A DNA stretch of 64,000 nucleotides from Bacillota bacterium (GCA_023442465.1 JAEZZQ010000048.1:1-64000), one strand, 5' to 3'; shown: positions 45,290-55,423, counted from the first letter of the stretch. Numbers and translations are program-made. The notes: a model not told the origin generated them from the letters alone.

Positions 45290-46347
45290 GCCTCCTCTTC
45301 CTCCTTCCATACGGTTTCTCCAAGAGACTCGACGAAAGCTGTCAGCTCCTGCGCCATCCGCTCCGCCTCGGGAATCCTGATATGCCCCGGTGTCCCGCAG
45401 CCGTTGTCCGTATAGCGAAAGTGATATACACGAGGATCCTTCAGCTGCATCTGCACTTGACCGATGGCTTGGTCCCAATTGGGATGGTGATTCAAGATTG
45501 TCGTCTGCAATATTATGACAGCCTTCGGATATATAATCCTTAAATCTTGTATGAATGTCTTGTAACGCCTGCGCCAGTTAGTGCTTTTTTCACTTTCATA
45601 ATCCTGCGCCATATAATCCTGAGGATGATTGTCATTCTGCCCGATTGCCACTAGGACGAGATGGGGTCTATAGCTCGCGAAATCCCACCGTTTCACCGGT
45701 CCGAGGCAGGGATGGTACTGCAGCTTGTCGTAGATTTCTTCCATTCCTATGGAATCCGGTTCCATGAACCAACCGGTATCATTAAGGAGAGCCGCACCCC
45801 CCTGCGCGATATCGTGTATCTGTGCATCCAACCTTCGGGCCGCCATCCATGCGTAGGAATAATAACTGTTAGAGTATTCACCATTATGCTCCGGGTCTTC
45901 TTTCCCAACATATTCCACAGCCTCGGACACCTCTCCGGCGGAAACACTGTCTCCGTACACTTCTATTCTCCGCGAAGGGACAGGCTCGCACTCCTGCACG
46001 AGAGCCTCCTCCTCTACCTCCAGCCCATAAAAGGCAAAGGTGTGACAGGAATCCTGTCTTTTGAAAATCATAACATCGTGCAAACCCTCCTCAAGATGCT
46101 CCGCCAAAGTAATCGTCGTCTCACCTTCTTCCTCAGGGAGGACTGCCTTCCCCTGTATGCCATCTATGAGAAAGCCCAGCGAATTTTCCCAATAAGCTTT
46201 TTTATTGCTTAGAACAATGTGCAGAAAGCTTCCGCTCACTTTGATTCGTATGCTGCTGCATGGATATATGAATACGGGTGCCTTCTTATCTTCAAAGTCA
46301 ATTCTTCCGCAATAGGTCAGCCGTTTATCATCCGGCCTTATTATCAT
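45286..46347 (-). CDS. CE2-like carbohydrate acetylesterase
   Basis: This 353-residue protein has an N-terminal jelly-roll (residues 1-120, RIDFEDKKAPVFIYPCSSIR, VSGSFLHIVLSN) and a C-terminal SGNH hydrolase: EVYGDSVSAGE near residue 131, VAIGQNDNHPQDY near residue 235, and HIRIPEAERMA at the end with the catalytic His. That order is the CE2 family. In Roseburia intestinalis a CE2 removes 3-, 4- and 6-O-acetyls from manno-oligosaccharides and works with CE17, whose counterpart directly follows. No signal peptide, so it acts after import. Confidence 0.82.
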   Translation of the reverse strand: MIIRPDDKRLTYCGRIDFEDKKAPVFIYPCSSIRIKVSGSFLHIVLSNKKAYWENSLGFLIDGIQGKAVLPEEEGETTITLAEHLEEGLHDVMIFKRQDSCHTFAFYGLEVEEEALVQECEPVPSRRIEVYGDSVSAGEVSEAVEYVGKEDPEHNGEYSNSYYSYAWMAARRLDAQIHDIAQGGAALLNDTGWFMEPDSIGMEEIYDKLQYHPCLGPVKRWDFASYRPHLVLVAIGQNDNHPQDYMAQDYESEKSTNWRRRYKTFIQDLRIIYPKAVIILQTTILNHHPNWDQAIGQVQMQLKDPRVYHFRYTDNGCGTPGHIRIPEAERMAQELTAFVESLGETVWKEEEEA

Positions 46348-46420
46348 AGGTCATCTACTTCCTTTTCTTTCTGCCAACATTAATAACATCCATATCCGAC
46401 GCTGTAACCATGCCGCACTC

Positions 46421-47443
46421 TTAACGCCTGCCGATTTCCGTATCCGATGCAGTAACCGTACTGTGTTCCTTAATATAAGGAACGATTTCCTCAAGTCTTG
46501 TAAAGGCAAGGCCTACATAACTGTCCGCCGCGCCGTAGTAAATGGCTATTTTTCCGCTTTCCGAATCGTGAATGGTAGCGCAGGGGAAACAAACATTGGG
46601 AACAAACCCTCTTTCTTCATACCATTGCTCCGGTGTAAGAAGGAAATTTTCACACCGGTATTTCACGATGGAGGGATTGTCGATATCCAGAATCGCTCCG
46701 CCAATAGAATAGACGTATCCGTTACACGTTCCGCTTACCCCGTGGTAGAACAAAAGCCAGCCTTCTGTCGTCTCGATAGGTGCGGCACCTCCCCCTATTT
46801 TCAGCGATTGCCACCATTCGTTCCCCTTGCCCATTACGTGGCGGTGCTTGCCCCAGTACACCATGTCGGGGCTTTCACTGACAAAAATATCGCCGAAGGG
46901 CGTGTGCCCGCTGTCACTGGGGCGGCTCAGCATCATGAAATTGCCGTTTATCTTCCTCGGGAACAATACTCCGTTTCTATTGAAGGGTAAGAATGGGTTC
47001 TCTAACCTTACGAAGGTCTTGAAATCCTCGGTCTTGGCTATGCCCATCGAAGCGCCGTAAAAATCCTGACACCATATGATATAGTAGGCATCCTCTACCT
47101 TTACGAGGCGGGGGTCATAGGCATATGCCGGCATGAAAGGCTTGCCGTCCTCGTCCACAAAGGGAATTTTTTCCTTATCGATATCCCAATGAATGGCATC
47201 CTTACTCGTGCCCATATAGATATATGGAATGCCGTTTATTTGTTCTCCCCGGAACACTCCGATGAATTCGCCGCCGTAAGGTATAACCGCACTGTTGAAT
47301 ATTCTCGCCACGCCCTTTACCGGATTTCTCCCGATAATCGGGTTTTCACTGTATCTCCATACCGGTGCGTCCAAAGGCTTTTCCTGCGGCTCCTGCCACG
47401 GAACTCCCTTTACCGGTTCACTGATCATTTTTAATTCATTCAT
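46421..47443 (-). CDS. GH130_2-like beta-1,4-manno-oligosaccharide phosphorylase
   Basis: This enzyme of about 340 residues is a five-bladed GH130 phosphorylase: ENPIIGRNPVKGVARIFNSAVI, YDPRLVKVEDAYYIIWCQD (catalytic Asp region) and LKIGGGAAPIETTEGWLLFYHG. GH130 enzymes release mannose-1-phosphate with phosphate. The compact length and KIGGGAAPI text are closest to subfamily 2, acting on manno-oligosaccharides. GGAGG inside the longer frame supports ATG at 47443 (M6). Between GH130_1 and CE2 genes. Confidence 0.85.
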   Translation of the reverse strand: MNELKMISEPVKGVPWQEPQEKPLDAPVWRYSENPIIGRNPVKGVARIFNSAVIPYGGEFIGVFRGEQINGIPYIYMGTSKDAIHWDIDKEKIPFVDEDGKPFMPAYAYDPRLVKVEDAYYIIWCQDFYGASMGIAKTEDFKTFVRLENPFLPFNRNGVLFPRKINGNFMMLSRPSDSGHTPFGDIFVSESPDMVYWGKHRHVMGKGNEWWQSLKIGGGAAPIETTEGWLLFYHGVSGTCNGYVYSIGGAILDIDNPSIVKYRCENFLLTPEQWYEERGFVPNVCFPCATIHDSESGKIAIYYGAADSYVGLAFTRLEEIVPYIKEHSTVTASDTEIGRR

Positions 47444-47467
47444 CTTGTCGACCTCCATTTTTCGTAT

Positions 47468-48640
47468 TTATGCATTCAAGTATTCCAGATTCTTCTGTAT
47501 GAGTGAGCATCTTTGCTTTACACAGTCCGCAGACCGCAGCAAGTCCTCCGGCGTATGGAACACATAGTCCATAAGCTTGCCGATTGTAGTCACCGCCACA
47601 TGCAGCCGTGTATCGCTGGATGCGTAATATATAAATATCTCCCCGTTTTCCTTCACAATCGCACCGTTGGTAAATACCACGTTGGACACATCTCCCGTGC
47701 GTTCTTCCCCCCGCGGCCCGATCAACAGTCCTGACGGCTCCGCAATAATTTTAGAAGGGTCCTTAATATCCGTAGCAAAGGCGTAAATCACATAACGAAG
47801 CCCTGCTGCGGTATTTCTCACGCCATGGGCGATATGTATCCATCCTTTTTCCGTCTTGATCGGCACTGCGCCGGCGCCGTTTTTAGCCTCAGTCAGCGTA
47901 TGATATTTCCTCAGGCTGACCATCTTCTCTTCTTCGATTACCGCATGCTCGATATCATCACATAAACCGAAGCCAATACCGCCGCCGGAACCGGTCTCGA
48001 TAAAGTCGTCCATGGGACGGGTGTAGAACGCATATTTCCCATCCACGAATTCCGGGTGCAGCACTACGTTTCTCTGCTGAGGAGAATTCTTCGTCACCAG
48101 ATTATCCAATCTCTCCCATGTCTTCAAATCCTTCGTTCTGACAATTCCTGCCGCCGCCACCGCCGCTGACAGGTCATTGACCGAGTTATCCTTACTTTCC
48201 GAACAGAACAGTCCGTAAATATATCCATCCTCATGTCTGGTCAGCCTCATATCGTAGACATTCGTTTCCTCGGGATATTTGTCAGGAAGGACTACTGGAT
48301 AATCCAGGAACCGGAAGCCCTCCGTCCCGCTGTCACTGACCGCCACTCCGAAAAAGGACTTTCTGTCATCCCCTTCGATGCGGGCCACGAGATAATATTT
48401 TCCGTCTAATTCTATGGCTCCTGAATTCATTACCGCATTGACTCCCAGCCTCTTCATGAAATGTGGATTGGCCTTTGCATCTAAATCGTACTGCCAAGTC
48501 AGCGGAATATGTTCTCTCGTCAGCACCGGATATTTATATCTGTCATAAACGCCATTATAAAAACTCTCGTCAATTTCATTCTTTCTATTGATCAAAGTTT
48601 CATATTTTTCAAGCTCCTCAAAGTACTTCTTATGTAGCAT
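47468..48640 (-). CDS. GH130_1-like mannosylglucose phosphorylase
   Basis: This enzyme of about 390 residues is a GH130 member with [43 protein letters not shown] and [37 protein letters not shown], all typical of subfamily 1 (4-O-beta-D-mannosyl-D-glucose phosphorylase). It splits mannosylglucose to mannose-1-phosphate and glucose. The preceding epimerase makes that substrate. ATG at 48640, 7 bases after GGAGG, overlaps the epimerase stop by 11 bases. Confidence 0.9.
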   Translation of the reverse strand: MLHKKYFEELEKYETLINRKNEIDESFYNGVYDRYKYPVLTREHIPLTWQYDLDAKANPHFMKRLGVNAVMNSGAIELDGKYYLVARIEGDDRKSFFGVAVSDSGTEGFRFLDYPVVLPDKYPEETNVYDMRLTRHEDGYIYGLFCSESKDNSVNDLSAAVAAAGIVRTKDLKTWERLDNLVTKNSPQQRNVVLHPEFVDGKYAFYTRPMDDFIETGSGGGIGFGLCDDIEHAVIEEEKMVSLRKYHTLTEAKNGAGAVPIKTEKGWIHIAHGVRNTAAGLRYVIYAFATDIKDPSKIIAEPSGLLIGPRGEERTGDVSNVVFTNGAIVKENGEIFIYYASSDTRLHVAVTTIGKLMDYVFHTPEDLLRSADCVKQRCSLIQKNLEYLNA

Positions 48641-49805
48641 GTTCCATCCTCCTGATGACTTCAAAGCACATTCTGCCATTGTGGTACGGACATTTCCACG
48701 GTTCCACGATGGGCGCGCCCTCGATAGCCCGGCCTTCCTTATCCACCTTCCAATACCATTCCGAACCCTTTCTCTTATCCGTCACATATTCCTTTATAAA
48801 ATTCCACTGGCTTTCCACTGCCTGCTTATATTCCTTCCTCTCAGGATTGTGTTCATAAGCGTTCAGAAAGCCTACCACCGACTCCGCCTGCACCCACCAG
48901 ACGCGGCTTTCATCCACCACTCCCTTTTCACACTCATTGGCAAGAGAACGTCCGTCGAAGGCCTTCTCGTATACCTGCTGCGTCAGTGCTTCCAGTATAG
49001 GGCGCATTTTTTTCTCATAAGCTTCTTCTTTCAGCACCTCAAGTCCTCTGTCGATGAGCCATGCCGTCTCTATATCATGTCCATATGAATGCAGATCCAG
49101 AATCGAGTTCATCTCTGCGTCGAAGAATACTTCCTGCCTGTGAAGCTCCGGATTGTATATTTTATCCGCAAAGGTATCCAGAATCCAAAGCAGCTTTTCC
49201 TTCACTTCCCCGCTGCCGCCGATCCGGTACAACTGCGTATACGCTTCGAATACATGCAGAAGTGTATTCATGGTTTTTTCCGCAATAACTCCATTCTCCG
49301 ACAGCTTATCGTTATCGATCTCTTCGAAGCTTCTGTCGAAGCATTCCTTGTAGCCGAACTCATCCGTACACCTTTCTTCTATGAGCCGGAACAGGTCCGC
49401 AGCCATGGAAAGTGCTTCTTTATTCCCGCTGGCCTCATAGTAGGAGGATAGCGCATAAATCGCAAAGGCCTGATTATAAGTATGCTTTTCCGTATCCTCC
49501 GGGCTGCCGTCATAACGGGTGGACCAATAGACTCCTCCATATTTTCTGTCCAGGCAATATGTCTTCATATATTCAAAACCATGCCTGGCATAATCCAATA
49601 GCTCCTCCTCTTTTAACAGAAGATAGGCATTGGCAAAAAACCATGTGATGCGGCTATTCAGAATGCATCCCTTTGCCGCCTTTTCATCCGTCTTCAAATT
49701 ATAATCCACAAAGTCATAATAGCCGCCGTTTTCATTGTCACGCAGCTTCTTCCAGAAAGGAAGGATGATTGTGGTAAGATGCTCTTTCATTTCACCGGCT
49801 AACAT
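48630..49805 (-). CDS. AGE-family (cello/manno)biose 2-epimerase
   Basis: This 391-residue (alpha/alpha)6-barrel protein belongs to the N-acylglucosamine/cellobiose 2-epimerase family: [34 protein letters not shown], and the catalytic-His stretch [17 protein letters not shown] near residue 235. In this operon it would turn beta-1,4-mannobiose into mannosylglucose for the GH130_1 enzyme. The frame opens at 49919 but GGAGGG 7 bases before ATG at 49805 marks the start. Eleven bases from the permease gene. Confidence 0.9.
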   Translation of the reverse strand: MLAGEMKEHLTTIILPFWKKLRDNENGGYYDFVDYNLKTDEKAAKGCILNSRITWFFANAYLLLKEEELLDYARHGFEYMKTYCLDRKYGGVYWSTRYDGSPEDTEKHTYNQAFAIYALSSYYEASGNKEALSMAADLFRLIEERCTDEFGYKECFDRSFEEIDNDKLSENGVIAEKTMNTLLHVFEAYTQLYRIGGSGEVKEKLLWILDTFADKIYNPELHRQEVFFDAEMNSILDLHSYGHDIETAWLIDRGLEVLKEEAYEKKMRPILEALTQQVYEKAFDGRSLANECEKGVVDESRVWWVQAESVVGFLNAYEHNPERKEYKQAVESQWNFIKEYVTDKRKGSEWYWKVDKEGRAIEGAPIVEPWKCPYHNGRMCFEVIRRMEHAT

Positions 49806-49816
49806 AAGCTTCCCTC

Positions 49817-50659
49817 CTATCCCTTTACTGCGCCTGCCGTAAGGCCGCTGTATATTTGTTTCTGGCACAGTATGAAAACGATCAGCGCCGGAAGAAGGGA
49901 GATGATGACTCCCGCACAAATCAGGTTATACTGGCTTCCGAGAGGACCCGTGAAGGTAAACAGCGAGGTAGCCACTGTTCCCAGTCTGGTCTTATCCTGA
50001 AGATATAGCTGAGCCATATAATATTCGTTGTACGTTCCCACTCCTTTAAGTATCATGCAGGTCACGATGGCCGGCTTCAAGAGCGGGAAAAGTATCTTCG
50101 CATAAATTGTAAAATAAGAAGCCCCATCCATAATGGCCGATTCATCGAGTGAAATCGAAATATTTTCAAAAAACTGTATAAAGATGTATATCGAAATAAC
50201 ATCCGTTCCCATCATGAGAATGATATAGCCGTATAAGTGATTGATGAATCCCAAAGAATTCATAATGGAATAAACAGAAACCTGCATCGCTACGCCGGGC
50301 AGCAAGGTCGCAAAGAGGAACAGGTTGCGCACCAGCCCGTTTCCCGGGAATTTAAAGCGGTTCAGTATATATGCGATCTGAGTTCCGAATAAGATAGAGC
50401 CTATCAGCACCACGATAAGAACGAGCGTGGAGTTGATAAATGCCTGCCCCATATTGGCGCGATGGAACGCCTCAATAAAGTTGTCGAAATTGAGCCAGCT
50501 CTCCGGCAGCGCCATCACGTTAGTGCTTTTATACTCCGGATCCGTCTTAAAGGCGGTAATTACGCAGGATACAATAGGGATTATTGCTGCAAAGGAGAAA
50601 AATACGAGGGAGAAATATTTCAAAAAAGACCATATCAATTTCTTAATCTTTATTATCAT
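49817..50659 (-). CDS. ABC sugar transporter permease (MalG type)
   Basis: This 280-residue protein has six predicted membrane helices and the EAA-loop ESAIMDGASYFTIYAKILFP near residue 180, which docks the ATPase. It is the second permease of a CUT1 sugar importer. Stop and start of the two permease genes are 3 bases apart. No ATPase is encoded here; Firmicutes often use a shared MsmK-type subunit from elsewhere. Confidence 0.93.
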   Translation of the reverse strand: MIIKIKKLIWSFLKYFSLVFFSFAAIIPIVSCVITAFKTDPEYKSTNVMALPESWLNFDNFIEAFHRANMGQAFINSTLVLIVVLIGSILFGTQIAYILNRFKFPGNGLVRNLFLFATLLPGVAMQVSVYSIMNSLGFINHLYGYIILMMGTDVISIYIFIQFFENISISLDESAIMDGASYFTIYAKILFPLLKPAIVTCMILKGVGTYNEYYMAQLYLQDKTRLGTVATSLFTFTGPLGSQYNLICAGVIISLLPALIVFILCQKQIYSGLTAGAVKG

Positions 50660-50662
50660 CCT

Positions 50663-51682
50663 TTATGCCGCCCCCTTTCTTCTATTTCTATAGCGCTCCA
50701 GCTTTTTTTCACGCCTTAAGCCTGCACCGGTATTCTCATCCTCTGCATCCCGCATCGCATACTTGAAAAAGAGCTTCTGTAAAATAGTAGCGATAAAGAT
50801 AATAACCAAAAGGACTACTGCCATTGCCGACGCAAGACCTACCTTCTGGCTGACATGGGCGATTTCGTTCATGATAACGAAATAGGTTCCCGTTCCGTTT
50901 CCGCCCTTGGTGATGACATATGGCGGGTCGAAAGCGCTTAAGGAGCCGGTAATGGATAAAATAACGTTGAGAGTTACAATTGTCTTGATGCTCGGCAAAA
51001 TAATATACCGAAACTGATGAAATTTATTTGCACCGTCCAGCTCAGCCGCCTCATACAGCTCTGCGTCCACAGACATGATTGCGCCAATAAAAAGCACCAT
51101 GTTCTGTCCGAAGTAACGCCATACGCTTGTGGCAACCAGCGAGATATTATTGATTCGCTGATCTTTCAGCCAATACGGAAGATTTTCCAGTTCAAAGCCA
51201 CACCATTGAAGAACCGTATCGAACACGAATCCTCTCGTGTAAAAAAACTTAAAGATAAATCCGATTGCAATTCCGCTGATCAGGTAGGGGAAAAACATAA
51301 ATCCCTTGAAAATACTGCCGCCCTTTACTTTAAAGCTGAGTATGGTCGCCAGATACAGGGCGATGGCGAGCTGTACCATAGCTCCGCCTATGTAATAAAG
51401 GCTGAGCTTCAAAGCTCCGAAGCAGTCGTCCCTCTTGAATACCTGAATGTAATTGTCCAGACCTACAAACTTTCTGGGTCCGATGTATTTCATCTTATAG
51501 AAACTGAATTTGAACATTTCCGCAAAGGGAAAATAGGTAAAGGTAAACAACAGTAAAAGAGGTATAAACATAAATGCTACTATGATAATTGTCTGTTGCC
51601 CTTTTCTGCTCTTCGCCCATTTCAAAAAATAAAGGGGCTTTTTTTCTTTTGTCTGCACGACTTGTTCTGCAGCAGCCGACAT
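50663..51682 (-). CDS. ABC sugar transporter permease (MalF type)
   Basis: This 339-residue permease has six membrane helices after a short basic N-terminus, and the EAA-loop YEAAELDGANKFHQFRYIILP near residue 225. CUT1 family; pairs with the MalG-type protein and the lipoprotein encoded upstream. The C-terminus is basic (RREKKLERYRNRRKGAA). GGAGG precedes the ATG. A stable hairpin separates it from the lipoprotein gene. Confidence 0.93.
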   Translation of the reverse strand: MSAAAEQVVQTKEKKPLYFLKWAKSRKGQQTIIIVAFMFIPLLLLFTFTYFPFAEMFKFSFYKMKYIGPRKFVGLDNYIQVFKRDDCFGALKLSLYYIGGAMVQLAIALYLATILSFKVKGGSIFKGFMFFPYLISGIAIGFIFKFFYTRGFVFDTVLQWCGFELENLPYWLKDQRINNISLVATSVWRYFGQNMVLFIGAIMSVDAELYEAAELDGANKFHQFRYIILPSIKTIVTLNVILSITGSLSAFDPPYVITKGGNGTGTYFVIMNEIAHVSQKVGLASAMAVVLLVIIFIATILQKLFFKYAMRDAEDENTGAGLRREKKLERYRNRRKGAA

Positions 51683-51713
51683 ACCGCATCCTCCTTATCC
51701 ATTGTCTTTATTA

Positions 51714-51749
51714 TTGCTTGGGAAATGAAAAACCGCACTTCCCAAGCAA
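51714..51749 (-). other. Intercistronic hairpin after the binding-protein gene
   Basis: A perfect 11-bp stem (TTGCTTGGGAA / TTCCCAAGCAA) with a 14-nt loop and no T-run lies between the binding-protein stop and the permease start. Such hairpins protect upstream mRNA and allow more binding protein than permease to be made. Confidence 0.7.
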
Positions 51750-51787
51750 CAACTGATGCCATATGGCAATGAAATGAATTTTTAAAA

Positions 51788-53242
51788 TTAGTTTATTACT
51801 TCCACACCTACTGTTTCCTGTGCGCTGGTCCACGCCTCGTTCCACTGCGCCATAATTTCGTCAAAAGTCATGTCTCCGTTAGCTGCATGCTCGATGATAG
51901 ACTGAATCTTGCTGTCGCCGCCGCTGTTGATGTTGAGTTCGGATTCCGCATTCAGTTCGTTAAGGATATCCTCTTCACCGGCTATCGACGGTTCGTCCGC
52001 TACGAATTCTATACCGTCAAAAGCTGCGTAAAGTGCCGGATATTCTCCATCCATGCTGATCGGAACACCGCCTTCGTTATAGGCAAATCCGGATTCCTCT
52101 GTCATCCATTTTACAAATACCATAGCTGCCGCTTTGTTGTCATCAGAAGAGTTTACATTAATTCCATAGTTATAATCAGGGCCTGCAGAAGCGTACTGTT
52201 TACCGCCTACCGTGATAGGGAAGGACATATATCCGATGTCATCACCGTGGTCTCCGGCATCTACCATCTGGGAGTATGCCCATGAGCCAAGTACCATACA
52301 TCCGATTTCTCCGTTGTTTATCATGCCCTTGCAGCCTTCCCAGTCTGTAGTGGTATAATCGTCCTCAATCAATCCGTTAGCTACCGCATCATATAATATC
52401 TTATATACCGCATAAGCATGGGTATCGTCTCCGTAGTTCTGGAACGGATCCTGTGTATGTAAAAGCTCCTGATTCATGTACTTGCTGGAACCGGTAGCAG
52501 AACCGTTGATATATGCATCCCATGCTCCCATGGTCCAGCCTGCCGCATAGTTGGTATACAGCGGAATCGCATCCGTATTGTCCTTAATCGCCTGCAACGC
52601 TGCGATGAATTCTTCCGGAGTCTTGGGGATAGCCGTAATTCCCGCCTGTTCGAAAATTGCCTTGTTGTATACGATACCCTGGGCATTACCGGTGGAGGCG
52701 ATGCCATATACCGTATTGTCATACATCCACTGATCAGCAAATCTTACTGCCTTGCTCACATCGCTCAAGCTGCCGTAAGGCACGAAATACTCGTTTAAAA
52801 GGTTCTTGTCAACTGCAGGAATCATCATGATATCTCCCCAATTGCCCGCCGTCAGTCTAAGCAATGCATCGTCCGCATAGTTGGTAACGCCCTCTACTTC
52901 TACCGTAATATTCGGATACGTTTCGTTGAAGTCCGCAATATAGCTGTCTATCATCCCGCTATCAATCAAGTCCGTTCTATGGGTAAGCCATTTGATGGTA
53001 GTAGTGATATCCGTATAGCTTTCTCCCAGAACGATGTTCGTATAGCTCAGTCCGCTTGCCTCTGCAGTATCCTCTGCCTCTGCAGCATCTCCGGCTTCCT
53101 CAGTGGTTTCTGCAGGCGCTGCCTCAGTCGTCTCCTCATTCGTGTTTACTGCCGCACTTTCGCTGCTTCCTCCGCCGCATGCCGCCATCGACAAAGTAAG
53201 TACTGCCGCCATGCTGAGTGCCAAAACTTTTTTCAGTTTCAT
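51788..53242 (-). CDS. ABC transporter sugar-binding lipoprotein
   Basis: This 484-residue extracytoplasmic binding protein starts with a lipoprotein signal (VLALSMAAVLTLSMAACGGG, Cys near residue 22), followed by a Ser/Glu/Ala linker and a family 1 solute-binding fold (IMMIPAVDKNLLNEYFVPY, NAQGIVYNKAIFEQAGITAI, YNEGGVPISMDGE). In position and size it corresponds to the manno-oligosaccharide-binding protein of Roseburia-type mannan loci. First gene of the mannan operon, behind an AraC-type control region. Confidence 0.92.
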   Translation of the reverse strand: MKLKKVLALSMAAVLTLSMAACGGGSSESAAVNTNEETTEAAPAETTEEAGDAAEAEDTAEASGLSYTNIVLGESYTDITTTIKWLTHRTDLIDSGMIDSYIADFNETYPNITVEVEGVTNYADDALLRLTAGNWGDIMMIPAVDKNLLNEYFVPYGSLSDVSKAVRFADQWMYDNTVYGIASTGNAQGIVYNKAIFEQAGITAIPKTPEEFIAALQAIKDNTDAIPLYTNYAAGWTMGAWDAYINGSATGSSKYMNQELLHTQDPFQNYGDDTHAYAVYKILYDAVANGLIEDDYTTTDWEGCKGMINNGEIGCMVLGSWAYSQMVDAGDHGDDIGYMSFPITVGGKQYASAGPDYNYGINVNSSDDNKAAAMVFVKWMTEESGFAYNEGGVPISMDGEYPALYAAFDGIEFVADEPSIAGEEDILNELNAESELNINSGGDSKIQSIIEHAANGDMTFDEIMAQWNEAWTSAQETVGVEVIN

Positions 53243-53340
53243 AATAAGTATTCCTCCTTTTTGTTTTGCTCGTTTTCTGTATTAAGTCCCCCGGTAAAAT
53301 TTATTTGCTTAGCAAATTTTACTCTGTAACTTTAATTTAA

Positions 53341-53402
53341 TTATATTTAACTTTATTTTTTATTCATCATCAATTCTTGTTTTTAATCTTCAATTCTTGT
53401 TA
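53341..53402 (-). promoter_or_regulatory. Mannan operon promoter with two AraC-type direct repeats
   Basis: On the minus strand AACAAGAATTGA occurs at 53391-53402 and again at 53371-53382, exactly 20 bases apart, then TATAAT lies at 53341-53346. No good -35 box exists at the right distance, as expected of an activator-dependent promoter. The regulator gene lies on the other strand. A palindrome (ATTTGCT-T-AGCAAAT, 53303-53317) follows in the leader. Confidence 0.6.
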
Positions 53403-53555
53403 TATTTGTATATTTATTCTTTTTATACAATTTTTATATTATTTTTTTATGCATTACTTATAAATTTGCTTTCTTATTAAACCTCCGAAAACTTGCTTTT
53501 ATCACTTATTTAGTTGTTTTTATCTTTTTATTACCTTTTTATTTAAGTAAATAAT

Positions 53556-53584
53556 TTGTAATTTACATGTATTTATGGTATGAT
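53556..53584 (+). promoter_or_regulatory. Promoter of the AraC-type gene
   Basis: TTGTAA (53556-53561) and TATGAT (53579-53584) are 17 bases apart, 55 bases before the start codon. Confidence 0.6.
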
Positions 53585-53638
53585 TGTCGCAGGAATAGCA
53601 AAGCCCCCCCTTCCTCACTCACAGACAGGAGGTTCCAT

Positions 53639-54559
53639 ATGAATTTTACTGATGATTTTGAACGCTACCTGGCCGCTTTGCCGCGCCTTTCTCCCGATAA
53701 ACCCACGGACTTTTTTCTGGGCAGCAGATATGAACTAAATGAGGATACCGGCAAAGAACTGATATCCATCCTCTCCGGCGGCACTCTGGAGGCGTCCTTC
53801 CCATATTCCTTCAGCCTGAATCCGCTTAACTGCTATTTACTTCTATATACAGAGGAAGGGTATGGGAAGCTGCACTTTGAGAGCAATATTTACTCATTGG
53901 AGAGCAACACTTTATTGCTTTTAAAATGCAACAAGAAATTCAAGCTGGAAATCGCTGTATCTCCGTGGAATTACAGCGTCTTTTTTATCAAGGGGGATAT
54001 TCTGGATTTCTATTATAATTTATTGTCCAGGTACGGCTTTCCCCTTTATTCACTGCCGGATCATTCCACCATCATACGAAATATTCAGAAACTTTCCCTT
54101 AACAGTACAACCGGCAGTGTCCGCAACAAACTATACGATTCTCGTTTTTTGACCGATATCATCTGCGATCTTCTTATGGAATGTATGGAAGCCGACAATC
54201 CTGAAACAAAGGTGCCGGCGTACTTGCAGGAAATGAAAGCTCTATTCGATATCGCCTATCAGGAAAACTACTCGCTGGACGAATTGGAAACCCACTTTTC
54301 TATCAGCAAGTACCGGCTATGCCGGGAATTTCATTTCCATTACGGAGAATCACCGCTGCAATATTTGAACGGAAAACGGGTAGAAATCGCCAAAGATCTT
54401 CTTCTCACTACAGATTACCGCGTTCATGAAGTGGGCAGCTTAGTGGGCATCGACAACACCAACCATTTTATCTATTTATTTAAAAAAGAAACGGGCATGA
54501 CTCCTTTATCCTATAAAAAGAAGCTGCCGGGCATCAGCTGCAGTTCGTCCTTCGGCTAA
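53639..54559 (+). CDS. AraC-family transcriptional regulator
   Basis: This 306-residue regulator has an N-terminal cupin-like sensor (residues 40-150, GGTLEASFPYSFSLNPLNCY) and a C-terminal double HTH: YSLDELETHFSISKYRLCRE and FHYGESPLQYLNGKRVEIAK, DYRVHEVGSLVGIDNTNHF, FKKETGMTPLSYKK. It faces the mannan operon and its probable sites are the 12-bp repeats at 53371-53402, so it is likely the local activator responding to a sugar. ATG at 53639 has AGGAGG 8 bases upstream. Confidence 0.9.
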   Translation: MNFTDDFERYLAALPRLSPDKPTDFFLGSRYELNEDTGKELISILSGGTLEASFPYSFSLNPLNCYLLLYTEEGYGKLHFESNIYSLESNTLLLLKCNKKFKLEIAVSPWNYSVFFIKGDILDFYYNLLSRYGFPLYSLPDHSTIIRNIQKLSLNSTTGSVRNKLYDSRFLTDIICDLLMECMEADNPETKVPAYLQEMKALFDIAYQENYSLDELETHFSISKYRLCREFHFHYGESPLQYLNGKRVEIAKDLLLTTDYRVHEVGSLVGIDNTNHFIYLFKKETGMTPLSYKKKLPGISCSSSFG

Positions 54560-54659
54560 GCTGTAACAGATATTACCTGTAAACAATCTCTGCCTCTGTA
54601 CATAGAATGAAAAAGACGGTACAATGTCAGTATCACTTTATCGTAAAGGGGTTCTACGG

Positions 54660-55352
54660 ATGATTACAACATTAGCAGGAGAACATTTTTATCTTTCCAT
54701 CGTAATAAGGCTTATTATCGCCATGATCATGGGCGCACTCATCGGTTATGAGCGGGCATCCAAGAAGAGCACAGTGGGGCTGCGCACCTTTTCCATCGTC
54801 TGCGTTGCTTCCGCTCTCACTATGGTGATTAACGAATATTTAATCAGCCTCTACGGCGCAGGCGACGCTGCCCGTCTCGCCGCACAGGTCATAAGCGGCA
54901 TCGGCTTTCTTGGCATGGGCAGTATTATACTCACCTCCCGCAATCAGATCCGCGGCCTGACTACCGCTGCCACTCTATGGGCTACCGCCATACTCGGTAT
55001 CGCAGTCGGCGCAGGGATGATTATTCCAAGTTGCATTACCTTCGTTATCATGATGTTCATTATCACCGCTCTATCGCATATAAGCACCCATCTCGAAAAA
55101 TACAACCGGATCATGACCATTTATCTGGAAGTCGATAAAAATGTAGGATTACAGCATATTGTCGATATCTTTGCGGAAAACGGGTATGAAGTGGCTCAGC
55201 TCGTGAAGCATAAGAGCTCTCCCGAAGGGGATCTGACGGTACAGCTCGACCTGGACTTGAAGGGAAAATATTTGCATTCGGATATTATTTACAGGCTTAG
55301 CCAGTTGGAAAGTATTCATTATATTGAAGAAGTCAAAAAATTTTCAACATAA
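54660..55352 (+). CDS. MgtC/SapB family membrane protein
   Basis: This 230-residue protein has four to five membrane helices in the first 145 residues with the MgtC signature MGALIGYERASKKSTVGLRT and AAQVISGIGFLGMGSIIL, then an ACT-like cytoplasmic C-terminus. MgtC proteins affect growth at low magnesium or act on ATP synthase; the role here is unknown and unrelated to mannan by sequence. AAAGGGG lies 9 bases before ATG at 54660. Same strand as the AraC gene, about 100 bases after it. Confidence 0.88.
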   Translation: MITTLAGEHFYLSIVIRLIIAMIMGALIGYERASKKSTVGLRTFSIVCVASALTMVINEYLISLYGAGDAARLAAQVISGIGFLGMGSIILTSRNQIRGLTTAATLWATAILGIAVGAGMIIPSCITFVIMMFIITALSHISTHLEKYNRIMTIYLEVDKNVGLQHIVDIFAENGYEVAQLVKHKSSPEGDLTVQLDLDLKGKYLHSDIIYRLSQLESIHYIEEVKKFST

Positions 55353-55401
55353 AAAACCACGCTTTGGATAGAAATCAATTTTATCCAAAGCGTGGTTTTT
55401 C
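55351..55401. terminator. Bidirectional terminator
   Basis: AAAAACCACGCTTTGGATA pairs with TATCCAAAGCGTGGTTTTT. It serves the MgtC gene (plus) and the LacI gene (minus), which converge. Confidence 0.9.
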
Positions 55402-55423
55402 TTTGATAGAAAAGTGCTCTTGT

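Noticed and set aside
53303..53317. LacI-type operator at the ATTTGCT-T-AGCAAAT palindrome
   Set aside because: It lacks the central CG typical of LacI-family operators and may simply form a leader hairpin.
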